From contig SBBT01000149.1 in assembly GCA_005239595.1 (NCBI GenBank), forward strand, positions 1-28,816: DNA of 28,816 nucleotides. Direction: 5' to 3'. This document shows, one piece after another, positions 15,152-23,266 of this stretch. Position numbers and translations under genes: made by a program. The DNA comes from Candidatus Troglogloeales bacterium (GTDB lineage Bacteria; Nitrospirota; Nitrospiria; SBBL01; SBBT01). Below the pieces are notes generated by a model. That model saw nothing but the letters and a program-made list of their open reading frames with translations, was not told the DNA's origin and made no database searches. Each line of letters opens with the position of its first letter. Position 1 is the stretch's first letter.

Positions 15152-17050
15152 ATGGACAATAAATTGGATATTATCGTCGTTGGGGCGGGTCATGCGGGGA
15201 CAGAAGCGGCCTTGGCCTCTGCGCGCATGGGAGCAAAAACCGCTCTCTTTACATTAAGCCTTGAAAATATTGGCCAGATGTCATGCAACCCTGCTATCGG
15301 TGGGATTGCAAAAAGCCATTTAGTTCGAGAAATAGATGTCCTTGGCGGAGAGATGGGCCGGGCCATCGACAAGGCAGGGATCCAATTTAAGATGCTTAAC
15401 ACCAGAAAGGGTCCTGCAGTCCGTGCCCTCCGCGCCCAGGCTGATCGGGATATTTACCGGAAAGTGATGACAGAAACCCTTCTAAATCAGAAAAACCTCT
15501 CTCTTATTGAAGGGATGGTAGATGAATTGCTGGTGGAAGATGGAAAAGTAATAGGAGTGATGCTGGAAGGCGGGACAAAGGTGTATGGTTCCGCCGTTAT
15601 TCTTACAACCGGAACGTTTCTTTGTGGTCTTATTCATATCGGTTTAAGAAAATTTCCCGCTGGCAGAATTGGAGAGGCCCCCTCACAAAAGGCATCGCAA
15701 AGCCTGATCCGTTTAGGCTTTAACTTGGGCCGGCTTAAAACAGGAACGCCTCCTCGTTTGGATTGTCAGACGATTGATTTTTCTAAATTGACACCCCAAT
15801 ATGGCGATGAACCTCCTCTTCCATTTTCGTATTCGACAGAAAAATTAAAGGTGGATCAGATTCCTTGTCATCTCACCTTTACCAATGAAAAATGTCATGA
15901 CATCATTAGAGGGAATCTTTCTGCATCTCCTCTCTATTCCGGCGTGATTACCGGAGTGGGTCCTCGATACTGCCCCTCTATTGAAGACAAGGTCGTCAAG
16001 TTCGCCTCGCATCCGAGACATCAGGTGTTCTTGGAACCGGAAGGGAGAGAAAGCAACGTTATATACCCTAACGGTATATCAACAAGCCTCCCTGAAGAGA
16101 TTCAGATTCAATTTGTCCGGGCTATTCCGGGTTTAGAGCATGTCCGTTTTCTCCGACCGGGATATGCCATCGAATATGACTATGTTCCCCCGACACAACT
16201 ATATCCGACGTTGGAAACCAAGCAGATATCAGGCCTTTATCATGCTGGGCAGATCAACGGAACATCGGGCTACGAAGAGGCCGCCGCACAGGGGATCATG
16301 GCCGGAATCAACGCAGTTTTGAAACTACGCAATCTTCCTCCGGTTATCTTTAAGCGATCAGAGGCGTATATCGGCGTCTTGATTGATGATCTGGTTACCT
16401 TTGGGACCGAGGAACCCTACCGGATGTTTACCTCACGGGCCGAGTATCGTCTTCTGCTGCGCCATGATAACGCCGATTTGCGACTAATGGAGAAAGGCCA
16501 TCAGTTAGGCCTTATCTCCGATCCGCAATTTGATCGGTTTCTGTTGAAAAAAGATCGTATTGAGCGGGAAAGACGGTGGCTGAAAGAGACCCCTATTCGA
16601 ATTTTTCCGGGCTGGGATCAAAAGCTTCAAGAGGTCGGAGTTTTGGATGTGTTGCCCACAACCACGCTTGAAAAACTGTTAAAGAGGCCCGACATTGATT
16701 ATGAAAAACTGGTCGCGTTGTTTGATCTTGGAGATCGTTTGGATTCCGCCTTTGCGGACGAGCTGGAAATACAGATTAAGTATGAAGGCTACATCCAGCG
16801 AGAACTCTCACACGTGGCGCGTCTCCAGCAGATGGAAGAGAAAACCATCCCCCCCGCCTTTGATTATGCCGGTGTTACCAGCCTTTCGCGTGAGGTGCGA
16901 GAAAAGCTGACCAAGATTCAACCCTGCTCGCTAGGACAGGCAGCGCGTATTTCGGGCGTAACCCCGGCCGCTATCTCCATTTTAATGATCGCATTGGAGA
17001 AAAAACGTCGGAGTCAATCCGATGAGGGAGCGGTCAGCGCATCCCGGTAA
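15152..17050 (+). CDS. mnmG: tRNA uridine-5-carboxymethylaminomethyl synthesis enzyme MnmG (GidA)
   Basis: FAD enzyme that works with MnmE on tRNA wobble uridine. The 632-residue length is typical. Landmarks are the N-terminal dinucleotide fold 'DIIVVGAGHAGTEAALASARMG' (about 6-27), 'MSCNPAIGGIAKSHLVREIDVLGGEM', the MnmG signature 'GIQFKMLNTRKGPAVRALRAQADR', and 'TGTFLCGLIHIG' with the catalytic-Cys region. Also present are 'GRLKTGTPPRLD', the second signature 'YAIEYDYVPPTQLYPTLETK..GLYHAGQINGTSGYEEAAAQG', and a C-terminal helical domain. The start lacks a strong ribosome site. Confidence 0.97.
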   Translation: MDNKLDIIVVGAGHAGTEAALASARMGAKTALFTLSLENIGQMSCNPAIGGIAKSHLVREIDVLGGEMGRAIDKAGIQFKMLNTRKGPAVRALRAQADRDIYRKVMTETLLNQKNLSLIEGMVDELLVEDGKVIGVMLEGGTKVYGSAVILTTGTFLCGLIHIGLRKFPAGRIGEAPSQKASQSLIRLGFNLGRLKTGTPPRLDCQTIDFSKLTPQYGDEPPLPFSYSTEKLKVDQIPCHLTFTNEKCHDIIRGNLSASPLYSGVITGVGPRYCPSIEDKVVKFASHPRHQVFLEPEGRESNVIYPNGISTSLPEEIQIQFVRAIPGLEHVRFLRPGYAIEYDYVPPTQLYPTLETKQISGLYHAGQINGTSGYEEAAAQGIMAGINAVLKLRNLPPVIFKRSEAYIGVLIDDLVTFGTEEPYRMFTSRAEYRLLLRHDNADLRLMEKGHQLGLISDPQFDRFLLKKDRIERERRWLKETPIRIFPGWDQKLQEVGVLDVLPTTTLEKLLKRPDIDYEKLVALFDLGDRLDSAFADELEIQIKYEGYIQRELSHVARLQQMEEKTIPPAFDYAGVTSLSREVREKLTKIQPCSLGQAARISGVTPAAISILMIALEKKRRSQSDEGAVSASR

Positions 17051-17068
17051 AACCGTTCAGAAAACCGA

Positions 17069-17097
17069 TTGACCCACCCATAAATCTGTACTACTAT
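17069..17097 (+). promoter_or_regulatory. Promoter-like sequence before the ARD-type cupin gene
   Basis: TTGACC (17069-17074), 17 bases, then TACTAT (17092-17097), about 68 bases ahead of the start at 17165. The match and ideal spacing make an independent promoter plausible. Confidence 0.45.
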
Positions 17098-17164
17098 CCC
17101 TAAAGTCTGTGTCATCTAGGAGGTGTCTTAGACAATCGGTGTTCTTATAATCCAGGAGGGAGAG

Positions 17165-17701
17165 ATGGCAACAGTTCAGATTCGTGGGAGCAAAGAAAGC
17201 TTTTCCGGAAATGAAGAGGTGGCGGCCTACCTTGGTCAGCAAGAGATCCTTTTTGAGTCCTGGGGGGTTGATCGACTTAATGGGCATCTTCGGGAGTCCT
17301 ATGCCTTAAGCCCCGAAGAGAAGCAGCAGATTCTTGACCTCTATGATGTTGAGATTACTGATTTAAAGTCACGTCAAGGCTATCTGACACAGGATGTGAT
17401 TGTTGTATCGGAGGCAACGCCCAATCTGGATGCAATCCTGGAAAAATTTAAAAAGGAACACCACCATACGGACGATGAAGTTCGGTTTGTTGTGGACGGC
17501 AGCGGGGTATTTACCATACGGAAAGGAAATTTGATTCTTGACGTGATTGTGAAAGCTGGAGATCTCCTGATGGTCCCGGCATATACACGGCATTGGTTTG
17601 ATCTAACAGAAGAACGCAAGATCAAATGCATCCGCATCTTTAAAGACCCGGCCGGTTGGGTGGCTGTTTACGATGAGCCGGCCGCGTTAGCGACGAAATA
17701 G
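17165..17701 (+). CDS. mtnD: Acireductone dioxygenase-type cupin
   Basis: A 178-residue cupin matching acireductone dioxygenase, the metalloenzyme of the methionine salvage pathway that oxidises the acireductone made from methylthioribose. The metal ligands are visible as His99-x-His101-x3-Glu105 in 'EHHHTDDEVRF', plus His143 in 'TRHWF'. The neighbouring 'AGDLLMVPA' and 'KIKCIRIFKDPAGWVAVY' segments also match the family. Fe gives the salvage product and Ni an off-pathway one in the known enzyme; the metal cannot be read from sequence. A strong AGGAGG precedes the ATG, and a promoter-like sequence lies upstream. No other salvage gene is in the window, so the substrate is inferred from the family. 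Confidence 0.88.
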   Translation: MATVQIRGSKESFSGNEEVAAYLGQQEILFESWGVDRLNGHLRESYALSPEEKQQILDLYDVEITDLKSRQGYLTQDVIVVSEATPNLDAILEKFKKEHHHTDDEVRFVVDGSGVFTIRKGNLILDVIVKAGDLLMVPAYTRHWFDLTEERKIKCIRIFKDPAGWVAVYDEPAALATK

Positions 17702-17838
17702 TCTACGGACACCTTCCCTCTCTCCAGAATAGGATACCGGATTGAGGGAACAGAGATTGGGGCGCCGCTGTCGGGGCGTCACCGGTCATAAAGGCTACCC
17801 CGATCGAAGAAGTTGATAGAAACATCCTTATAGATGGG

Positions 17839-18453
17839 GTGCGTCAACTCGGAATTTCCCTATCTCACGCCCAAATAGACCAGTTCTCTATTTATCTTTC
17901 TGCCCTTTTAAAGTGGAACAAAAAGATGAATCTTACATCGCTGCGGTCGGAGCGAGAGATCATCATTAAACACTTCCTAGATTCACTGGTGCCGCTGACT
18001 GTTCCAACGCTTGTGCGGGGGAATTGGATTGATGTAGGGACCGGCGCGGGATTTCCGGGCCTTGTCCTGAAAATTGCCGAGCCGAATATAAAAATAACCC
18101 TAGTAGACGCAACGGAGAAAAAAACAACCTTTCTTCACCATGTAATAGGAACGCTCGGTTTATCGGGTCTGTCGGTGGTTCACAGCCGGCTGGAACATTT
18201 GAAGGGAGAGCAATGGGATGGGACATATGATTCCCTTTTCTCTCGCGCCCTTAATCCAACGTTTGTTATAAACAGCGGGAGGCATCTTGTCCGTACTGGC
18301 GGCCACTTGGTTTTTTTTCAGGCGCACACCGACGCAACGCAATGGGAAAATCTCCTTAAAAATAAATCCAAAATGACATTGCAGACGATTCAGCGGTCTA
18401 CCTTACCCTTATCAAATCTTACCCGTTCGCTTGTGATACTTGCGGTGAGTTAA
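17839..18453 (+). CDS. rsmG: 16S rRNA (guanine-N7) methyltransferase RsmG (GidB)
   Basis: Methylates G527-equivalent of 16S rRNA with SAM. The 204-residue product shows 'LLKWNKKMNLTSLRSEREIIIKHFLDSL' (about 24-51), the SAM-binding 'WIDVGTGAGFPGLVLKI', and 'VDATEKKTTFLHHV'. These are all in family order. GTG at 17839 is the first standard start after the frame's upstream stop. Nevertheless the residues encoded just before it also resemble the family N-terminus, so an unusual earlier start is possible. rsmG normally follows mnmG; here the ARD-type gene sits between. It converges with the small exported-protein gene at 18468. Confidence 0.94.
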   Translation: MRQLGISLSHAQIDQFSIYLSALLKWNKKMNLTSLRSEREIIIKHFLDSLVPLTVPTLVRGNWIDVGTGAGFPGLVLKIAEPNIKITLVDATEKKTTFLHHVIGTLGLSGLSVVHSRLEHLKGEQWDGTYDSLFSRALNPTFVINSGRHLVRTGGHLVFFQAHTDATQWENLLKNKSKMTLQTIQRSTLPLSNLTRSLVILAVS

Positions 18454-18467
18454 AAAAAGAGAATTGT

Positions 18468-18878
18468 TTACTGGAGTGCGTAAATCTGCTTTCTGACCTG
18501 TTTGGCGATAAAGGAGCTCTTTCTTGCTGTAGTGAGGGCAACTCCCCTCCGCTTCTGCTCGCCTAGCCGAACAGCCTCCCGCGTTTTTCTAAGAAGTGTT
18601 GTTGCCGATATAAGGACTTTCTTCTTTTGGGGAGAGGGGATATCGCTTGATTTTACTTCTGTTATCAGTTGTTCGGTCTGTTCGATCAGTTGTTTTCCGT
18701 AAATAACAACCTCATGGATATGTCCTTCATTCCCATGCTGCACCATCTCCTGCGAAGTTCGATAAAGTCCGTCGGAGAGTTGCCGAATAGAAGGAGGGGG
18801 AGCCTCTTCAGAGGAAATTTCCCTTACAAGGGAAAACAGGGTAAGAAGAGGGATTAGGAAGAAAACAACTTTTTGCAT
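18468..18878 (-). CDS. Small exported helical protein, possibly SmbP-like
   Basis: A 136-residue protein with a clear signal peptide (about residues 1-23, 'VVFFLIPLLTLFSLV') followed by an almost all-helical mature part. One segment, 'MVQHGNEGHIHEVVIYGKQLIEQTEQLI', resembles the repeat of small metal-binding proteins such as SmbP, but there are only a few His, so metal binding is doubtful. The C-terminus is Arg/Lys-rich and ends 'KQIYALQ'. It is convergent with rsmG and divergent, with a 75-base gap, from the propeller-protein gene. I cannot assign a function. Confidence 0.65.
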   Translation of the reverse strand: MQKVVFFLIPLLTLFSLVREISSEEAPPPSIRQLSDGLYRTSQEMVQHGNEGHIHEVVIYGKQLIEQTEQLITEVKSSDIPSPQKKKVLISATTLLRKTREAVRLGEQKRRGVALTTARKSSFIAKQVRKQIYALQ

Positions 18879-18953
18879 TTGCCACCAGAATCCTGTAAAA
18901 ATGTATCATTTCACAACGAATCCGTCAACAAACCATAGCGCAATTCAATTGTC

Positions 18954-20762
18954 ATGAAACCTCTCTCTTTTCTCTCTTTGTTTTTTCTTTTCCTGCACCT
19001 GGCCCACGGCATCTCTTACTGCGCCGACATCGGAAGCTGGCATGTTCAGCAAGGAGAGGTGAACTCCAATGGTCTTTGGGGTGTCCACTTTATCTCATCG
19101 AGAGAGGGGTGGGCTGTTGGCGGCGAGGGATCTATCCTGCATACAAGAGACGGCGGTGTCCACTGGCAAGTTCAGTATAAAGAACGGGGAGAGCGCTTTT
19201 TCTCGGTCTGTTTTGTTAACGCGCAACGGGGATGGGTGGTTAGCTGGACAGGCAAGATTGTTTCCACGTACGACGGAGGAAAGAATTGGATAGAGCAGGC
19301 AAGTCCGGTTAAGGTCTGGCTTTGGGATATCCATTTTGTGGACTCAAAAAATGGGTGGATCGTCGGAGACAAAGGAACTGTTTTAAACACAACAGATGGC
19401 GGCAAGAATTGGCTCCAACAAACCAGCGGTTTTACCACTGCCCCTTTTCTGGAAGTATTTTTTGTCAATGCGAAGAAGGGCTGGATCGTCGGATGGAATG
19501 GCCTGATCCTTCATTCAGAAGATGGAGGACAAAGCTGGACTCCACAAAAAAGCGGGATCGCGCAACCGCTCGAAGGTCTCTTTTTTATTAACGTTTTGGA
19601 AGGTTGGGCTGTAGGCCGCCAGGGAATGATTCTTCATACGGTAGATGGCGGGTTGCATTGGCATCGTCAAGAAGGAACTACCGACAGCCTCCTCCTTAGC
19701 GTGCAATTTTCTACCGATCAGATCGGTTGGATTTCGGGAGGATCCGGGACCTTTCTTAGAACCAATAATGGCGGGATAACATGGGAAAAGACTATCCATC
19801 CCCTTCAGAAGACGATAGAAGGCTTATCCTTTGCCGATGCACAGCATGGCTGGGGGGTTGGCTGGGGAGGGGTGATCGTTCACACCAGGGACGGAGGAAA
19901 AAGCTGGGAAACCCAGATAGGCGGTTTTACAGACCGGTTTTTTAAAATACAATTTGTGAATGAACGTCATGGTTGGATTGTTGGCGAAGCAGGAGCGGTA
20001 TTGCATAGCGATGATTCCGGAAAGCAATGGGTCTCTCAATATCCCGGAGAAGAATCCTGGCTCTTTTCGGCCCATTTTGTCTCGCATCGTGAAGGATGGG
20101 CTGTGGGCGAAAAGGGCACCATCTTGCATACGGTCAACGGGGGGAAGCAGTGGAAGCGCCAACAGCAACTGACGGAAGGAAGCCTGATGGGCGTCTATTT
20201 TATCGATCCTAAGATGGGATGGACGGTGGGCGAATCCGGGATGATTTTACACACCCAGAATGGAGGAGGAAAATGGCGTCTCCAGCTGAGTGAAACCATC
20301 GCGAACTTAAATGATGTTATATTTTCTGATGAGAAAAAGGGATGGATTGTGGGAGAAGGGGGAATCATGCTTCAAACGAATGATGGCGGTGAGAATTGGG
20401 GTCCCGTCTCTCTTCCAACCAAGGCTTCCCTCACACGAATCATTATGAAAGGATCAAAAGGGTGGGCGGTGGGGGAAGAAGGGGTTATCTTGACGACCGA
20501 TAACGGTGGAAAACGATGGATCAGACAGCAAAGCGGCACATCGATGGCACTCATGGATATTTTTATGCTGGGGCAAGAGGGTTGGGCCGTTGGAGATTTG
20601 GGGACAATTCTTTATACCCGAGACGGAGGAAAGGGTTGGCAGTCATCGCAAAGCGGAACCGCCCAGCGTCTCAACGGTATTTACTTTGTCTCCAGAATAA
20701 GAGGATGGGCCGTTGGGAAAGGGGGGCTCATTTTAAAGTATGAACCAGCATCGATTCGTTAG
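18954..20762 (+). CDS. Exported YCF48/BNR-type beta-propeller protein with 14 repeats
   Basis: A 602-residue protein with an N-terminal signal peptide (about residues 1-24, 'LSLFFLFLHLAHGISYCA'). It then consists almost only of a repeat of about 42 residues: 'GW-x-VG-x2-G-x-I-L-x-T-x-DGG-x2-W', a variable strand, and 'hxxhxFhxxxxGW'. I count 13 full copies plus a terminal partial copy beginning 'RGWAVGKGGLILKY', 14 in all, enough for two seven-bladed propellers. The family includes the photosystem II assembly factor Ycf48, but bacterial members without photosystems are of unknown role and may be envelope scaffolds. No ribosome site is obvious at the ATG. Its last 23 bases overlap the start of the next gene, so the two are probably coupled. 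Confidence 0.85.
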   Translation: MKPLSFLSLFFLFLHLAHGISYCADIGSWHVQQGEVNSNGLWGVHFISSREGWAVGGEGSILHTRDGGVHWQVQYKERGERFFSVCFVNAQRGWVVSWTGKIVSTYDGGKNWIEQASPVKVWLWDIHFVDSKNGWIVGDKGTVLNTTDGGKNWLQQTSGFTTAPFLEVFFVNAKKGWIVGWNGLILHSEDGGQSWTPQKSGIAQPLEGLFFINVLEGWAVGRQGMILHTVDGGLHWHRQEGTTDSLLLSVQFSTDQIGWISGGSGTFLRTNNGGITWEKTIHPLQKTIEGLSFADAQHGWGVGWGGVIVHTRDGGKSWETQIGGFTDRFFKIQFVNERHGWIVGEAGAVLHSDDSGKQWVSQYPGEESWLFSAHFVSHREGWAVGEKGTILHTVNGGKQWKRQQQLTEGSLMGVYFIDPKMGWTVGESGMILHTQNGGGKWRLQLSETIANLNDVIFSDEKKGWIVGEGGIMLQTNDGGENWGPVSLPTKASLTRIIMKGSKGWAVGEEGVILTTDNGGKRWIRQQSGTSMALMDIFMLGQEGWAVGDLGTILYTRDGGKGWQSSQSGTAQRLNGIYFVSRIRGWAVGKGGLILKYEPASIR

Positions 20763-21465
20763 AAGAGAACCGCTTCCCGATCGGCAGACGGAATGGTTTG
20801 TCCCTTCGTTTGGGCCTCTAAAATTCAGGATCGCGATGGGGCTCCTGTTTCTTCCCTATACTGGCATGGTGCTTGGATTTACCGTGATCGGCGCGATGTT
20901 GGCGACCTCCATTTTATGGGAGCGAGTGGCCGCGATTCTCCTGATCTATTTCTTCGGTCTCGGCATCGCTGCCCATGCACTCGATGCCATCGGTGGAAAA
21001 GGGGTAAAACCATGGGGCCAGCATTTTTCTAAAAAGCAGCTTTGGGTCGTAGCGATTACTGGATTGACCGTTTCCTATACCATCGGGATTTATTATATCC
21101 TCACGGCAGCGCCCAATCTCCTGGGGATCGCCGTTCTGGAAGGTTTTTTCGTATTTGCCTATAATCTGGAACTGTTTGGAGGGAAATTTCATACCGATAC
21201 CTGGTTTTCCGTCTCGTGGGGCGTTCTGCCAACTCTGGCCGGATTTGTGATTCAGACCAATCGTCTCTCGCTCTCTTCTCTGGCTATTTCCGGGGCGATG
21301 GGTCTTATCAGTCTGGTTGAAATTAACGCATCTCGTCCTTATAAAGAGATTAAACGAAGGGGGGGGACCGATTCACTCCCGTACTATGAAACCATTTTAA
21401 AAAGCGTCAGCCTGGGAGTTATATTATTGGCGTGCGGGATGGTCTTATGGCGGCTGCCAGGCTAA
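20740..21465 (+). CDS. Multi-spanning membrane protein of unknown function
   Basis: A 241-residue protein with about seven or eight hydrophobic spans, after a charged cytoplasmic-type N-terminus of about 25 residues. Notable polar patches sit between the spans: 'AAHALDAIGGKGVKPWG' after the second or third span, 'YNLELFGGKFHTDTWF' in the middle, and 'EINASRPYKEIKR' before the last one. The Asp in the first patch and the His/Asp in the second occupy places reminiscent of the two Asp-rich loops of UbiA prenyltransferases, but the classical NDxxD motif is absent. That link is therefore weak. The ATG lies inside the propeller gene, 23 bases before its end, and the two likely form a functional pair. 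Confidence 0.75.
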   Translation: MNQHRFVRREPLPDRQTEWFVPSFGPLKFRIAMGLLFLPYTGMVLGFTVIGAMLATSILWERVAAILLIYFFGLGIAAHALDAIGGKGVKPWGQHFSKKQLWVVAITGLTVSYTIGIYYILTAAPNLLGIAVLEGFFVFAYNLELFGGKFHTDTWFSVSWGVLPTLAGFVIQTNRLSLSSLAISGAMGLISLVEINASRPYKEIKRRGGTDSLPYYETILKSVSLGVILLACGMVLWRLPG

Positions 21466-21478
21466 GTATCTTGGTTGA

Positions 21479-22177
21479 TTATGTGCCCCTTTTCCTGGCG
21501 CTCACGATCGCTGACCCCTGCAGGGTCAGCGATTTCACCTCGATCTGATCGAATCCTTCCTCACGCAAGGCCGCCTCTGTTTCAGATACCCAGGAGGTAT
21601 TTCGAATGACGGCAGGGAGCTCCATGAAAACCTCTTTCCATTCGGGATACCACAACCCTCCAATCGGTTGAAGCATTTTAAAATAGCCCTCAAAAAGGGC
21701 CTGAAGCAGCCGTGACTTTGGATAGGTAAAGTCATGAAAAATGAGGACCCCTCCGTCGAGGAGCATGACTGAAAGACGCTTGACTAAAAGCTTGATATCG
21801 GCATATTTCGGAAGATAGGATGCGGTGATTGCGTCAAAGCGATCTTCGGACGAAAAATCTTCCGCCCGGCAATGGGAAAAAGTGACATTCGTGACCTGCA
21901 AGATTCCGGCTTTTTCCCGGGCGACTGCGAGATATCCCCTGGAAATATCGACCCCCGTGACATGAGCCGCTGGAAATTTTAAGGCAATACCAAACGTTAA
22001 GATACCGGTGCCGCAGGCGAGGTCTAAGACGTTCTTGGGTGAGGGAATCGCCTCAATCGCCTCTAGGATTCGTTCCTTCCAGAGGCGATCGATTCCAAGT
22101 GTGAATCGGTGGACAACGCGATCGTAGGTTGGGGCGGTTTTTGAGAAAAAGCGTTCAACGATGGCCTGCTTGTCCAA
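21479..22177 (-). CDS. Class I SAM methyltransferase, UbiE/MenG-like
   Basis: A 232-residue SAM-dependent methyltransferase. 'FFSKTAPTYDRVVHRFTLGIDRLWKERI' at the start and 'VLDLACGTGILTFGIAL' (motif I, about 50-66) resemble UbiE/MenG, the quinone C-methyltransferase, as does the order 'VTGVDISRGYLAVAREKAG', 'FDAITASYLPKYAD'. The later part diverges from true UbiE, so the substrate is uncertain. The start is TTG at 22177 with GAGGAG 6 bases upstream. Its first 115 bases overlap the end of mnmA in another frame. The gene converges with the membrane-protein gene at 21465, and a strong hairpin lies in its 3' end. Confidence 0.85.
   Translation of the reverse strand: MDKQAIVERFFSKTAPTYDRVVHRFTLGIDRLWKERILEAIEAIPSPKNVLDLACGTGILTFGIALKFPAAHVTGVDISRGYLAVAREKAGILQVTNVTFSHCRAEDFSSEDRFDAITASYLPKYADIKLLVKRLSVMLLDGGVLIFHDFTYPKSRLLQALFEGYFKMLQPIGGLWYPEWKEVFMELPAVIRNTSWVSETEAALREEGFDQIEVKSLTLQGSAIVSARKRGT
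21507..21533. terminator. Perfect 11-bp hairpin between convergent genes
   Basis: ATCGCTGACCC (21507-21517) is the exact complement of GGGTCAGCGAT (21523-21533) with a 5-base loop. It lies inside the last codons of the methyltransferase gene, just past the end of the convergent membrane-protein gene. There is no strong T-run on either strand, so it could be a weak bidirectional terminator or mRNA 3'-end stabiliser. A chance coding inverted repeat is less likely at this length. Confidence 0.4.
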
Positions 22178-23265
22178 TCTTGACTCCTCAACGAAGGACG
22201 AATAATTCCCCCTCCAACAACCTCACATCCCTGGTAGAAAACAACTGACTGGCCCGGCGTGACTCCCAGTTGTGGCGTGTCGAAGAGGAGCCTTGCTTCT
22301 CCCTGTGGCATCGGTATCAAGGTCGCCTCGGCCCCGGCGGAACGATAGCGCATTTTTCCGAAAATTCGAATCGGGGTGGCAGGGGCATCGTGACCGCCCC
22401 ATACCAGATCACCGGCTATTAACTCCCTGCAGGGGGGATGCGCGTTTCCAACGACCACCTCTTTCTTCTCCGGGTCAAGCCGTGTGACATACATCCGCTC
22501 CCCCAAGGAAACATTAAGACCACGGCGTTGACCAATCGTATAAAAGGCGATCCCGGTGTGTTCGCCGATCGTTTCTCCCGATTCGGTGACTATCTTTCCG
22601 GGGGCATAGGCCTCTTCCCGATTTTCCAACAAAAATTCCTGATAACCCTTTTGTGTCACAAAGCAGATTTCCTGGCTCTCTAAGACCTCCTCGTACGGAA
22701 GCCCCAACTCGAGCGCTTTTTCATAAACGGCCTCTTTCTTCATCTCTCCTAAAGGGAAAAGGATATGGGCCAGCTGTTCCTGTCGAAGCCGATAGAGAAA
22801 ATAGCTCTGATCTTTCTTAAGATCCGATCCTTTGTAGAGGGCATACCGATTACGTTCTGGCTGATAACGAACCTGCGCATAATGACCGGTGGCAAGAAAA
22901 TCGGCGCCCAGCTCTTTTGCAACATCCAACAGGCGGCCGAATTTCATCCTTTCATTGCAGCGGACGCAGGGATTGGGTGTTTGGCCTATGAGGTAGGTGT
23001 CACAAAAATTATCAATAATCTCGGCATGGAATTCTTTTTGGATGTCGATGACATGATGGGGAATGGATAGCTGCTTGGCGACATGCCGGGCCAGGCCCAC
23101 TTTGCAGCAGGAGCGGTCTTGCCACCGTTTCTCATCTTCCGCCACGTCTTTCCAAAGGGTTAAGGTGACGCCGATGACATTAAAACCCTGCTTCTGAAGA
23201 AGAAAACAGGCGACGGACGAATCAACACCCCCGCTCATCCCAACGACCACAGTTTTAGCGCGCAT
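22063..23265 (-). CDS. mnmA: tRNA-specific 2-thiouridylase MnmA
   Basis: Puts the 2-thio group on wobble U34 of tRNA Lys, Glu and Gln, the same base modified by MnmE/MnmG. The ATG at 23265 is preceded by AAGGA and starts 'MRAKTVVVGMSGGVDSS', with the PP-loop at about 11-17; the frame is open further upstream but that part lies inside the bactofilin gene. The catalytic cysteines are in 'TPNPCVRCNERMKF' and 'ESQEICFV', and the C-terminal beta-barrel includes 'GQSVVFYQGCEVVGGGII'. Homologues normally end about there. This one continues for some 45 extra residues, overlapping the methyltransferase gene by 115 bases, so the tail is probably a recent stop-codon loss or a sequence error. Confidence 0.95.
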   Translation of the reverse strand: MRAKTVVVGMSGGVDSSVACFLLQKQGFNVIGVTLTLWKDVAEDEKRWQDRSCCKVGLARHVAKQLSIPHHVIDIQKEFHAEIIDNFCDTYLIGQTPNPCVRCNERMKFGRLLDVAKELGADFLATGHYAQVRYQPERNRYALYKGSDLKKDQSYFLYRLRQEQLAHILFPLGEMKKEAVYEKALELGLPYEEVLESQEICFVTQKGYQEFLLENREEAYAPGKIVTESGETIGEHTGIAFYTIGQRRGLNVSLGERMYVTRLDPEKKEVVVGNAHPPCRELIAGDLVWGGHDAPATPIRIFGKMRYRSAGAEATLIPMPQGEARLLFDTPQLGVTPGQSVVFYQGCEVVGGGIIRPSLRSQDWTSRPSLNAFSQKPPQPTIALSTDSHLESIASGRNES

Positions 23266-23266
23266 G

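Noticed and set aside
17702..17790. Open frame continuing after the ARD-type gene stop, suggesting read-through
   Set aside because: The 29-residue extension has no family similarity and the protein is already full length.
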